From a virus: 52,697 bases of DNA. A program made the position numbers and the translations under genes. Below the pieces are notes generated by a model. The model saw nothing but the letters and a program-made list of their open reading frames with translations. It had not been told where the DNA came from and did not search any database. Positions 8,512 to 15,476 of this stretch are shown here, in pieces. The DNA lies in IMG/VR virus record IMGVR_UViG_3300026097_001084, positions 1 to 52,697 of that record. The stretch is one strand, 5' to 3'. The first letter of the stretch is position 1. The number at the start of each line of letters is the position of its first letter.

Positions 8512-9771
8512 CTATAATTTGTTTATAGTTGGTAGTTTTAATTCTACTTTTTTCTGAACTTTTACGTACTTATCAAGTATTCCTTTCAGAACTTCGGTTT
8601 GTTTCTCTATGGTAAAGTTCTTTTGGATATTAGTTTTTAATCCCTTAGATTTGGTTAAGTAAGTTTTGTAGTTCTTATGTACATCAAAAATCTTTTGGGC
8701 TGCTTTAGAATAATCTACTGTAAACCATTTTGCTTCTTCTAACAAAAATTTATTTGCTGCTGATTTATGAATTGGAGTCAACTGCCCTTCTAAATAAACT
8801 GTGTTTTCTTTTGGTAAGAAATCCTTGAATCCACTCCAATCTGAAACTAGAATTGGTTTACCTGTTGTTGCAAACTCTGCAAGTGGTCTACCATATCCTT
8901 CTCCTTTGGTAAACATTAAAAAGGATTTAACTTTATCATCATTGTAAAGTGAGTTTAATTCACTTTCTGATAAATCACCAAATACTAAATGAATAGGAGG
9001 ACACTTATCACCATATTCATTGGTAACTTGTTTAATCTTATCTGCAATTACTTCTCGCTCACCTACTGAAAATCCTGCAGCAGATGTTTTTAAAATAAGA
9101 CCTGGTTGTTGTTTCTTTGGTAAATCTTTGAAAACAGTACAAAATGTTTTAATCATCATTCCAACATCTTTTCTATCTTGTCCCAAATCTCCTGCTAACC
9201 AATGTCCTACAAAGAGGAAGTTGAAATCAGTATCAACTCCTTCTAAAATAGAAGAAGAAGATTTACCATTGAATACATCTAAATCCACTCCTTCAAATAA
9301 AACTTCTACGGGTGTATTTAGTTTTAATTCTCCAATTGGTTGTTTGGTATTTTTATCAACTTGATTGAATGAAGTTTTTACTAAAACATCTTTGGTAAAC
9401 TGAGATGGTGTTATAATCAAATCCATTTGATTACCTCCTTGTAAAAATTCAGAAGGTGAGATGGTAGATTCTACCCCTGCAGTTATGCCAATGTTATACT
9501 TACCAAGTTTTCTAAACTCATTGGCAACTGATATTTGAATATAAACATCAGGTTGTTGAGTTAGTTGGGTTACAATACGTTCAAGTACCATTCTACCAAA
9601 ATCAGTTTGTGGGTCTAATTGGTCTTGTGGAGTATTTCCCCATCTCGTTGGTATAATTTTAATATCATACATATCCAACTCGAAAAGTGATTTGAGAATA
9701 TCTCTACTATGGTCACCATATCCACTACGAGTTGCGATTGGTGATTGAAATACTAATGTTGGTTTACTCAT
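8512..9771 (-). CDS. GT4-type glycosyltransferase
   Basis: A 419-residue GT-B enzyme. The N-terminal domain starts with 'LVFQSPIATRSGYGDHSRDI', the glycine-rich acceptor loop of GT4 enzymes. The C-terminal domain contains 'FNFLFVGHW', a 'KDVGMMIKTF' helix and, near residue 290, 'MFTKGEGYGRPLAEFATTGKPILVSDWSG'-type sequence, i.e. the E-G-x-G-x-P-x-x-E signature that binds the sugar nucleotide. Length is normal for the family. The start is the same SKP-(T/I) opening as the small gene upstream, overlapping it by 8 bases. It is cytoplasmic. It probably adds a hexose to a growing glycan; donor and acceptor are unknown. Confidence 0.82.
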   Translation of the reverse strand: MSKPTLVFQSPIATRSGYGDHSRDILKSLFELDMYDIKIIPTRWGNTPQDQLDPQTDFGRMVLERIVTQLTQQPDVYIQISVANEFRKLGKYNIGITAGVESTISPSEFLQGGNQMDLIITPSQFTKDVLVKTSFNQVDKNTKQPIGELKLNTPVEVLFEGVDLDVFNGKSSSSILEGVDTDFNFLFVGHWLAGDLGQDRKDVGMMIKTFCTVFKDLPKKQQPGLILKTSAAGFSVGEREVIADKIKQVTNEYGDKCPPIHLVFGDLSESELNSLYNDDKVKSFLMFTKGEGYGRPLAEFATTGKPILVSDWSGFKDFLPKENTVYLEGQLTPIHKSAANKFLLEEAKWFTVDYSKAAQKIFDVHKNYKTYLTKSKGLKTNIQKNFTIEKQTEVLKGILDKYVKVQKKVELKLPTINKL

Positions 9772-10042
9772 TATCTAATTCTTTTAATCTGTTTTCTTCC
9801 TCATTTCTTAAACATCTATCGATGGATAATTGAGTGAGTTTTGTTATATTTTCTAATTTTTCTGGTTCGTGTGGGGAATTAAAACATTCAAATTTGGTAG
9901 TTTCAATTTCATTATCTTGTAAAACAATGATATGATAATCTTCATTCAAATCCTTCATACCATGAATCGCCTTACGAGATTCGTTTACTTGATTTGATGT
10001 CCAATAACCCGGTACACGAATTATGAATATTGGTTTACTCAT
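9764..10042 (-). CDS. Hypothetical protein, 92 aa
   Basis: A 92-residue protein that I do not recognise. It opens with a hydrophobic strand 'PIFIIRVPGYW', has a helix with 'ESRKAIHGMKDL', a second strand 'YHIIVLQDNE' and an acidic/basic helical C-terminus. This alternation suggests a small alpha/beta domain. Both boundaries overlap glycosyltransferase genes (8 bases and 1 base), so it is translated with them; a small accessory subunit is conceivable. Confidence 0.55.
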   Translation of the reverse strand: MSKPIFIIRVPGYWTSNQVNESRKAIHGMKDLNEDYHIIVLQDNEIETTKFECFNSPHEPEKLENITKLTQLSIDRCLRNEEENRLKELDNE

Positions 10043-11430
10043 TATCTAAGTTTATATACGTTGAACTTTTTCTTTGGTTTCCAATTCTTAAAGGTAGTTT
10101 CAATTCCTTCAACAAGTGTATCACACATGTTCTGACGATTTAATCCCATTTCTCCCATGAATTCTTTTCTACCTTCTAAACCGGCTTCTTTTCGTTCTTG
10201 TGGTGTTTTATCGTACCAATATCTAATTGCATCAGCTACTTCATAAACATCCACTTTATCATCAATGATATAAGGAGTAGGAACTGACCCAACCATAGTT
10301 TGAACTCTCGGCCATACTGGTTTTACCCAAGAACCATGGGTTACTTTATCTTCCCAATCTCTGTAATTGTGAAGTGAACCTATTTCAATATAATCGTCTG
10401 CCGTTAAATACTTACCATCTACTTTAAATCCACATTGGTCTTGTAATCCACCTGTAACATTTACAATCGATGGAGTACCTGCCATAACTGATTCTGCAGT
10501 TACTAAACCAAATCCTTCATTACCAGCGATGTTGATTGTACAATCTGATAAATTGTATAGGTAGTTTAATTGTTCTTGTGATACCCTATCTGTTGAGAAT
10601 TTGATATCACAATCAGGTGCGAGGGTTTTTTGTACTTCAATTAAATTTGTACCATTTTGGTCTACTGGTGCAGTATGCATTATCAAACATACTTTATCTT
10701 TATCTTCTTCGGGTAGAGAATCTCTAAACTTAGAGAATGCCCAAATAACATCTGATGGTTGTTTACGTTTGATATTTCGGTTCATCCAAAAAAGTACGAA
10801 CTTGTAATCTTTATCACCTAAAACCTTTTGTCTGAAATCATGTGGTACTTCAGTTGGTTTGTATAAATCTGGATTAATTCCATGTGGTACATATGATACT
10901 TGCCAATCTTCCAATGGTTTTATTGTTTCTGATTCAATCTTACCAACACGATTGACAATACCATAAGTTTGTCTTGAAATACACCCTAACCAATCACATG
11001 ACTCGTAGTAATCTCTATTATATTTTGGGTCTGGTAAATCATCCCAAATATGGTAGAAAAGGATTGGAATATTCTGTCTTAACTCGGCCTCCATTTCATA
11101 TAACCATCTCCAATATCTTGGGTCTGTAAAGTGTAGGATTGCATCAGGTTGATGTCTCATGATTAATTCACGAAGAATATTTGCATCACCATATCCACTC
11201 CAAGGAATTAGTTTAAGAGAGGCATCTTCAATACCACTAATCTTACGAGCATCATTACCTAAATCTATTTCTTTACCTTTTTCTGGATGTTCTACTGCAG
11301 CTGCTAATTGAACCCAATCATAATGTTCAAGGGTTCCGAACACTAAATCTTTAGATACTGTTGCGATACCAGATGACATACGTAAATCATCTGATAATAA
11401 AAGAATCTTTTTCTTTTTTATTTCTGACAT
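10042..11430 (-). CDS. GT4-type glycosyltransferase
   Basis: A 462-residue GT-B enzyme. The opening 'KILLLSDDLRMSSGIATVS' has the acceptor-side glycine loop. Mid-protein are 'ILHFTDPRYW' and 'LFYHIWDDLPDPKYNRDYYES'. The C-terminal domain has 'FVLFWMNRNIKRKQPSDVIWAF' and the signature 'IAGNEGFGLVTAESVMAGTPSIV' around residue 300, matching the E-G-F-G-x-x-x-x-E sugar-nucleotide site of GT4. No signal peptide. It is the most upstream glycosyltransferase of this operon, 11 bases after the RHH gene, so it is probably transcribed from the promoter near 11680. Confidence 0.85.
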   Translation of the reverse strand: MSEIKKKKILLLSDDLRMSSGIATVSKDLVFGTLEHYDWVQLAAAVEHPEKGKEIDLGNDARKISGIEDASLKLIPWSGYGDANILRELIMRHQPDAILHFTDPRYWRWLYEMEAELRQNIPILFYHIWDDLPDPKYNRDYYESCDWLGCISRQTYGIVNRVGKIESETIKPLEDWQVSYVPHGINPDLYKPTEVPHDFRQKVLGDKDYKFVLFWMNRNIKRKQPSDVIWAFSKFRDSLPEEDKDKVCLIMHTAPVDQNGTNLIEVQKTLAPDCDIKFSTDRVSQEQLNYLYNLSDCTINIAGNEGFGLVTAESVMAGTPSIVNVTGGLQDQCGFKVDGKYLTADDYIEIGSLHNYRDWEDKVTHGSWVKPVWPRVQTMVGSVPTPYIIDDKVDVYEVADAIRYWYDKTPQERKEAGLEGRKEFMGEMGLNRQNMCDTLVEGIETTFKNWKPKKKFNVYKLR

Positions 11431-11441
11431 TTAATTAAAAT

Positions 11442-11645
11442 TTAAAATTGTGAACCACTATCTTGTAGTTTATCGTAGTTATTTATCTCGTTTCTATAAT
11501 CCTCATCTTCAATATACTTAGTAACCGAACGGTTAACTAATTTCTGTAATGTGATGTTTGAATCAAACGAAATTCTTTTGAATTGTGAGTAAAGATTGTG
11601 AATAATCTTTACCGTTGTTAATTTTGTTTCGGACTTATTTGCCAT
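11442..11645 (-). CDS. Ribbon-helix-helix (CopG/MetJ-like) DNA-binding protein
   Basis: A 67-residue protein. Residues 9-45 ('TTVKIIHNLYSQFKRIS' then 'NITLQKLVNRSVTKYI') fit the ribbon-helix-helix fold: a short basic/hydrophobic strand, helix 1, a turn with N-x-T, and helix 2. An acidic/polar tail follows. RHH proteins bind inverted repeats as dimers and often autoregulate. It is the first gene after a promoter-like region and heads the glycosyltransferase operon, so it is a candidate regulator of this cluster or of the palindromic promoters described elsewhere in this annotation. Confidence 0.7.
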   Translation of the reverse strand: MANKSETKLTTVKIIHNLYSQFKRISFDSNITLQKLVNRSVTKYIEDEDYRNEINNYDKLQDSGSQF

Positions 11646-11675
11646 AACTTTCCTATTGGGTTTTTATTTTATATA

Positions 11676-11688
11676 CAAATATAAATAT
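11676..11688 (-). promoter_or_regulatory. Promoter-like region before the RHH/glycosyltransferase operon
   Basis: On the minus strand, TATATTTG (11683-11676) matches the Bacteroidota -7 consensus TAnnTTTG. It overlaps ATATTTATA (11688-11680), the motif also found before several structural-region genes. A clear TTTG at the expected -33 position is not visible. The RHH gene starts 31 bases downstream. Confidence 0.45.
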
Positions 11689-11712
11689 ATATGAATAGGA
11701 AAAACGGAAAAA

Positions 11713-12570
11713 TTATTTCCAAATAGGACAAAGTTTTCTAGTCTTGAACTCACACCAATCACATGCTTTACCTTTGTTAGTTGGAAACTCAGTTTGAATT
11801 ATCTCACCATTATCACCATAAACCGAATCTACAAATCCTTTGAAATCATTCCATGCTCGATTTATAGATGGTTTACCATTTGCAGGTACAAACTTAGAGA
11901 TTCGTGGGATTGGGAAATCAGCTCCTTCAAATATCTTTCTTTTAAGAATCTGATATTCTACTTTAATTTTATCTAATGGTATATCGTACTTATCTGAATA
12001 GAATTTCTTATACAATAACATTTGAGATAATTTAACCTTATCAGCTTTCTGATACTTACTCCACCCACGAGTAGATGTTTTTAAATCAATGATAATATAT
12101 TCGTTAGTAGATAAATCTTCTAAAAGTACATCAATAAAACCGATGAAGTGAACACCAGGTTTTATCTCAGCATTCAATCTTTGCTCAATTGCAACTAACC
12201 TATAACCAGTCTTAGAGTATAACTTATCTAATTTATTTCTGAAATATTGTAATATCAATTTACCATCTTCATAAAACTCACCAAGTTCTGCTTGAGTACA
12301 TGGTGTACCCTCATCCATCTTTTCTTGTTCTTTCTTAAAATGTTCTACGAGTTTATCGAATAACATTTGTTCGAGATTGAGTTGAAGGGCTTGTTTTTTG
12401 GTTACATTATACATCACATCTAAGAAATGTTGAATGACTTCGTGCATTGCAGAACCAAAAATGAGGTGAATGTTCGCATTAAACACTCCTAACTTATCTA
12501 TGTAATTTAATTTGAATTGTTGTTGACACGATGAATACATGCCGAATTGTGAGTAACTTACTCTTGCCAT
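11713..12570 (-). CDS. PD-(D/E)XK nuclease, Cas4/AddB-type with probable Fe-S cluster
   Basis: A 285-residue nuclease of the PD-(D/E)XK superfamily (PDDEXK_1, RecB/Cas4-like). The catalytic block is 'HFIGFIDVLLED' followed by 'YIIIDLKTS', giving the D...D-x-K arrangement. Upstream are the N-terminal 'YSQFGMYSSCQQQFKL' (S-x-x-x-x-Y-x-x-C) and the conserved His of 'MHEVIQHFL'. Cys15 plus Cys270, Cys273 and Cys281 form the split four-cysteine pattern that holds a 4Fe-4S cluster in AddB and Cas4. The length fits a stand-alone exonuclease. In T4-like phages of this kind it probably processes DNA ends in recombination or host DNA breakdown. Its start is preceded by a strong promoter-type region only for the downstream gene, so it is read from further upstream. 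Confidence 0.85.
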   Translation of the reverse strand: MARVSYSQFGMYSSCQQQFKLNYIDKLGVFNANIHLIFGSAMHEVIQHFLDVMYNVTKKQALQLNLEQMLFDKLVEHFKKEQEKMDEGTPCTQAELGEFYEDGKLILQYFRNKLDKLYSKTGYRLVAIEQRLNAEIKPGVHFIGFIDVLLEDLSTNEYIIIDLKTSTRGWSKYQKADKVKLSQMLLYKKFYSDKYDIPLDKIKVEYQILKRKIFEGADFPIPRISKFVPANGKPSINRAWNDFKGFVDSVYGDNGEIIQTEFPTNKGKACDWCEFKTRKLCPIWK

Positions 12571-12590
12571 ATTTTTTATCTTTTACTATG

Positions 12591-12623
12591 TAAAGATACA
12601 AAAAAAGTTTGGGGTATCCAAAC
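12591..12623 (-). promoter_or_regulatory. Bacteroidota-type promoter with palindrome at -33
   Basis: Minus strand TTTG (12622-12619), 20-base spacer, TATCTTTA (12598-12591). The -33 element is one arm of a perfect inverted repeat GTTTGG-N5-CCAAAC at 12607-12623. It lies just after the Zn-ribbon gene and drives the PD-(D/E)XK nuclease gene, whose ATG is 20 bases downstream. Confidence 0.75.
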
Positions 12624-12635
12624 TTTTTATAATAT

Positions 12636-12881
12636 TTATTCTTTTTTCTTTAACTCTTCTGGTAAGAGTTCTTCCACAATCTCACCACAATCTCCACATA
12701 GGAAAAGTTCTACTGGTATGATTGCATCTTTGGGTGTTCCTGTAATAATCTTTGATACCTTTAGAAATTTATTTCCGGGTATAAATACAGTTCCGCCACA
12801 TTCTTTACATGCGATTTCCGTTGCCTTTGATAAATCAATTTGTGGTTGCTTTGGTTGATTTTCTCCAATAATTTGTGCCAT
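12636..12881 (-). CDS. Small zinc-ribbon protein, 81 aa
   Basis: An 81-residue protein with two CxxC knuckles: 'CKECGG' at about residues 25-30 and 'CGDCGE' at about 64-69. They flank a beta-rich segment (KFLKVSKIITG...VELFL). This is a zinc-ribbon fold, and the spacing is typical of small phage and bacterial Zn-ribbon proteins of unknown role. A short acidic/basic tail (ELLPEELKKKE) follows. It is probably a nucleic-acid- or protein-binding adaptor. The gene ends 12 bases before the palindromic promoter of the nuclease gene. Confidence 0.7.
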   Translation of the reverse strand: MAQIIGENQPKQPQIDLSKATEIACKECGGTVFIPGNKFLKVSKIITGTPKDAIIPVELFLCGDCGEIVEELLPEELKKKE

Positions 12882-12900
12882 AACTTTTTAGTTGTTTAAT

Positions 12901-13254
12901 TTAATCGAACCATTGAGAACGATTTGTTTTTATATTCTTTATTCCCTCATCTTTATATTTGGGATTATTTTTTTCGTATTCATCTACTCTATCTTTGATA
13001 ATATCAAATGCATCTTGTTCATTCTTCTTACCAATTTTTTCAGCAGATTTTAGTTCTTCATCGGTAATTTTCTTACCACTCGATGCTGCTGCAACTGATG
13101 CGAATCTCTTTGTATGATAAGAAGATAGTGGTTTGGTAAATTTCTTTAGGTATTCAGCTTTACCATCTAAATATTCTAGCATAGAATCAAAATCTTCGTT
13201 ACCAAGATTTTCTAATTGTTCATCAGTTAATTCGTTATTTGGGTCGTATATCAT
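12901..13254 (-). CDS. Hypothetical charged helical protein, 117 aa
   Basis: I do not recognise this 117-residue protein. It is highly charged and predicted helical (acidic N-terminal third; a central 'KKFTKPLSSYHTKRFASVAAASSGKK'-like basic region; acidic/basic helix; 'NRSQWFD' end). No catalytic motif is seen. It is the first gene after a promoter at 13275-13306, and is followed by the Zn-ribbon protein and the nuclease. It could be an early regulatory or DNA-binding protein. Confidence 0.55.
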   Translation of the reverse strand: MIYDPNNELTDEQLENLGNEDFDSMLEYLDGKAEYLKKFTKPLSSYHTKRFASVAAASSGKKITDEELKSAEKIGKKNEQDAFDIIKDRVDEYEKNNPKYKDEGIKNIKTNRSQWFD

Positions 13255-13274
13255 ATCTCTTATGCTTTACTATG

Positions 13275-13306
13275 TAAATATACGAAATTAATTTTAATTA
13301 TCCAAA
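13275..13306 (-). promoter_or_regulatory. Bacteroidota-type promoter
   Basis: Minus strand TTTGGATA (13306-13299) with its TTTG exactly 20 bases from TATATTTA (13282-13275). The ATG of the 117-residue gene is 20 bases downstream. The promoter overlaps the last codons of the SGNH-hydrolase gene. Confidence 0.7.
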
Positions 13307-13911
13307 TTTTTTATAATATATTTATAAAATTCTTGGTGACCTATCCAAGACCAATGTGAATCGTTTATATCAGTATATTCATCAGATATTATTGGATACA
13401 TAACTCTACCATCATTGGTTAAGGTATGTTCATCCACATTCCATCTTATACATTTTATATTATTTGAGTCAAAATATTCTACAAAAGAGTTAAATAAATA
13501 CTCATACCTATTTGTGACCCCCTCAAAATTAGGAAATAAAATAAATTTTACATAATCTTCAATAGTTTTATAATAATCCCTCCATTCAGAATTATGCTGA
13601 TATTTTAATGTAGGTAATATATCTATGAAGTGGTTTTTGTGAGGAATTTGCAATCTTTCATCATGTGTTCTAGACAAGAATACTACATCGTTCGGTTTTA
13701 TGTTTTTTAAGTTACCAATAACCGAATCCAAAATCTTATCATTACCTATACCAGGTTTAGCATGATTCACATAATCTAATCCAATACGTTCACTAATCAA
13801 ACTTACCCAAGTTTTTTGAGTACCATCATATGTTCTATCATAGTATTCTTCACCACTATTACACCCTTGACAATATGTAAAGGAGTCACCAAAAAAATGT
13901 ATTTTACTCAT
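13294..13911 (-). CDS. SGNH/GDSL hydrolase-like protein
   Basis: A 205-residue protein with SGNH-hydrolase blocks: 'FFGDSFTYCQG' (block I, nucleophile Ser in GDS), 'AKPGIGNDKI' (block II/III Gly and Asn), 'DVVFLSRT' (block III strand) and a C-terminal 'NDSHWSWIGHQEF' (block V, D-x-x-H with His). This order is that of esterases/acetylhydrolases acting on lipids or sugar acetyl groups. There is no signal peptide, so it acts in the cytoplasm or as a virion part. Next to glycosyltransferase-like genes, a deacetylase or acetyl-editing role on a glycan is plausible. It overlaps the upstream gene by 8 bases. Confidence 0.7.
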   Translation of the reverse strand: MSKIHFFGDSFTYCQGCNSGEEYYDRTYDGTQKTWVSLISERIGLDYVNHAKPGIGNDKILDSVIGNLKNIKPNDVVFLSRTHDERLQIPHKNHFIDILPTLKYQHNSEWRDYYKTIEDYVKFILFPNFEGVTNRYEYLFNSFVEYFDSNNIKCIRWNVDEHTLTNDGRVMYPIISDEYTDINDSHWSWIGHQEFYKYIIKNLDN

Positions 13912-14872
13912 TTAAAATTAATTCAGAAATTATATCATAGTTAGATTGAATATGTTTGTAATTTTTATTCCAAATATCAATACAATCATCCATGTTTAAT
14001 TTTGATATGATATTAATACATTCGGAATAAATATCAATTTTATGTTTAGTAGACATGGTCATTACATCGGCTTCATTAAACATAAAATCATTATTGAAAA
14101 CTTTTAAACCTAAATTTTCTATATTTTTTATAAAGTTTTTAGGTCCCAATATAATTGGTAATGTACCATTCATAAAAGCCAATAAAGTTTTTTCAGAAAG
14201 TTGTGATGGTTGTATTTCATTACCGGTTTCGGTTTCTACTATGAAAGTAAAAAAACTCAAAGAGTATTCCTTTTGTAGCTCTGGCCAAGTTGGGAACTTC
14301 TTTGAATATTCAATATCACTATTTGTTTCCTTGTTAGCATCGTTTATATACTTAACATATCTCTTGATATCTAAGTCAATATTAGATATTTTTTCAAATA
14401 AATAATCTCTATTATGGCTTTGTTTTCTAACAGAAATCAATGTTTTATGTTTTCTATTATCAAGTTTCATCTGTTTACCTATGTAATAATCTCCAGATTC
14501 CCACATTGGATATGAATCATTTTGATTCCATGCAATAGTATGTCGTTGATATGCTGAACTCCAATGAATAAAAATATTAGTAAGTGGGGAATATTCAATA
14601 TTACTTTTGGATATATTACATGTGGTTATTAATATATTCAGTCCACGTAATCTCAAATCACGGACAATATAAACTATAAAATCAAAAAATATATCAGATT
14701 TTATAATTTCATGATAATATTCAAGAGTTATGTTTAAATTATCAGTCTTTTCTTTTATATATTCATAGAATTTATCAGGACTATTCATAATAGTTGTAAA
14801 TTCATGTTCATTTATTGATATTTTATAACTATTTTTATAAAACTCAATTTCAGATTTTATAACATCATTCAT
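13904..14872 (-). CDS. Fucosyltransferase-like (GT10-type) glycosyltransferase
   Basis: A 322-residue protein. The C-terminal half contains 'FFTFIVETET', then 'LSEKTLLAFMNGTLPIILGP' near residue 235. This is the pattern E-x-x-x-x-S-E-K-x-x-x-A-(x)-G-x-x-P-(I/V)-x-x-G that marks the GDP-sugar site of alpha-1,3-fucosyltransferases and related GT-B enzymes. The N-terminal half is divergent. A weaker similar segment ('FSEKTICHVLAGK') occurs in the partial gene at the right edge, and the upstream 'LISVRKQSHNRDYL' segment resembles the partial gene at the left edge. These three may be distant paralogues. It overlaps neighbours by 4-8 bases. The sugar is unknown. Confidence 0.6.
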   Translation of the reverse strand: MNDVIKSEIEFYKNSYKISINEHEFTTIMNSPDKFYEYIKEKTDNLNITLEYYHEIIKSDIFFDFIVYIVRDLRLRGLNILITTCNISKSNIEYSPLTNIFIHWSSAYQRHTIAWNQNDSYPMWESGDYYIGKQMKLDNRKHKTLISVRKQSHNRDYLFEKISNIDLDIKRYVKYINDANKETNSDIEYSKKFPTWPELQKEYSLSFFTFIVETETGNEIQPSQLSEKTLLAFMNGTLPIILGPKNFIKNIENLGLKVFNNDFMFNEADVMTMSTKHKIDIYSECINIISKLNMDDCIDIWNKNYKHIQSNYDIISELILNE

Positions 14873-15411
14873 ATCAATTTAACTATTTTTTTAACCACAC
14901 CTTTACCAACTTTAACTTTATGGTAAGGAATATTATACTTTATTAAAGTATTCTCAATTTCTCTATCTAATTTTTTAGATTCTTCTAAACTTTGGTATCG
15001 TTCTTTATCATTATGAACTCCATCATCGCTACGTTCCAATAAAATGTTGATTGAATCGTACTGATTATGGATATCTAAGACTAACTTATCAAAGTGTTCT
15101 GAATTATATAAAGTGGCTGGATATGAAGTTCCTTGATACACACTACGATACACGAGAGAAAGAATTATAGGTGAATCCAATACAATGTAATCAACTTTAC
15201 CAAAACTCTTTACAATCCCTCTATGTTGGTTTGCAAGGACATACAATTGGTCTTGAATTGCCGAATGGTTTTCATCCCATGCTAATGCTTTGGGAAACTC
15301 ATAAGGATTATCACAATTGATATGTTTCTTTTTAAGTTTGTAAGTTAGACCAGATGCAATTGATGATTTACCAATACCAGGTCCTCCAAATAAATTGATT
15401 ATCTTACTCAT
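14869..15411 (-). CDS. P-loop kinase/ATPase (AAA_28-like)
   Basis: A 180-residue P-loop protein. 'INLFGGPGIGKSS' is Walker A (GGPGIGKS), 'VDYIVLDSPI' supplies a Walker B-type strand and Asp, and 'RSDDGVHNDKERYQS' is a lid-like basic segment. This layout matches small nucleotide or metabolite kinases often found in phages. The substrate cannot be decided; a nucleotide, nicotinamide-riboside or polynucleotide kinase are all possible. It is the first gene after the strong terminator at 15424-15458, and no consensus promoter is seen before it. Confidence 0.7.
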   Translation of the reverse strand: MSKIINLFGGPGIGKSSIASGLTYKLKKKHINCDNPYEFPKALAWDENHSAIQDQLYVLANQHRGIVKSFGKVDYIVLDSPIILSLVYRSVYQGTSYPATLYNSEHFDKLVLDIHNQYDSINILLERSDDGVHNDKERYQSLEESKKLDREIENTLIKYNIPYHKVKVGKGVVKKIVKLI

Positions 15412-15423
15412 GTAACTTTGTTA

Positions 15424-15458
15424 TAAAAAAAGAGGGAGGTGTTATCCTCCCCCTCTTA
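15424..15458 (-). terminator. Rho-independent terminator after the TonB-dependent receptor gene
   Basis: On the minus strand a G/C-rich stem GAGGGGGAGG / CCTCCCTC with a loop of about six bases (ATAACA) is followed at once by a run of seven T. It begins 19 bases after the receptor's stop codon. The G+C richness stands out in this A+T-rich genome. Confidence 0.9.
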
Positions 15459-15476
15459 TATTAAATATAAATTATC

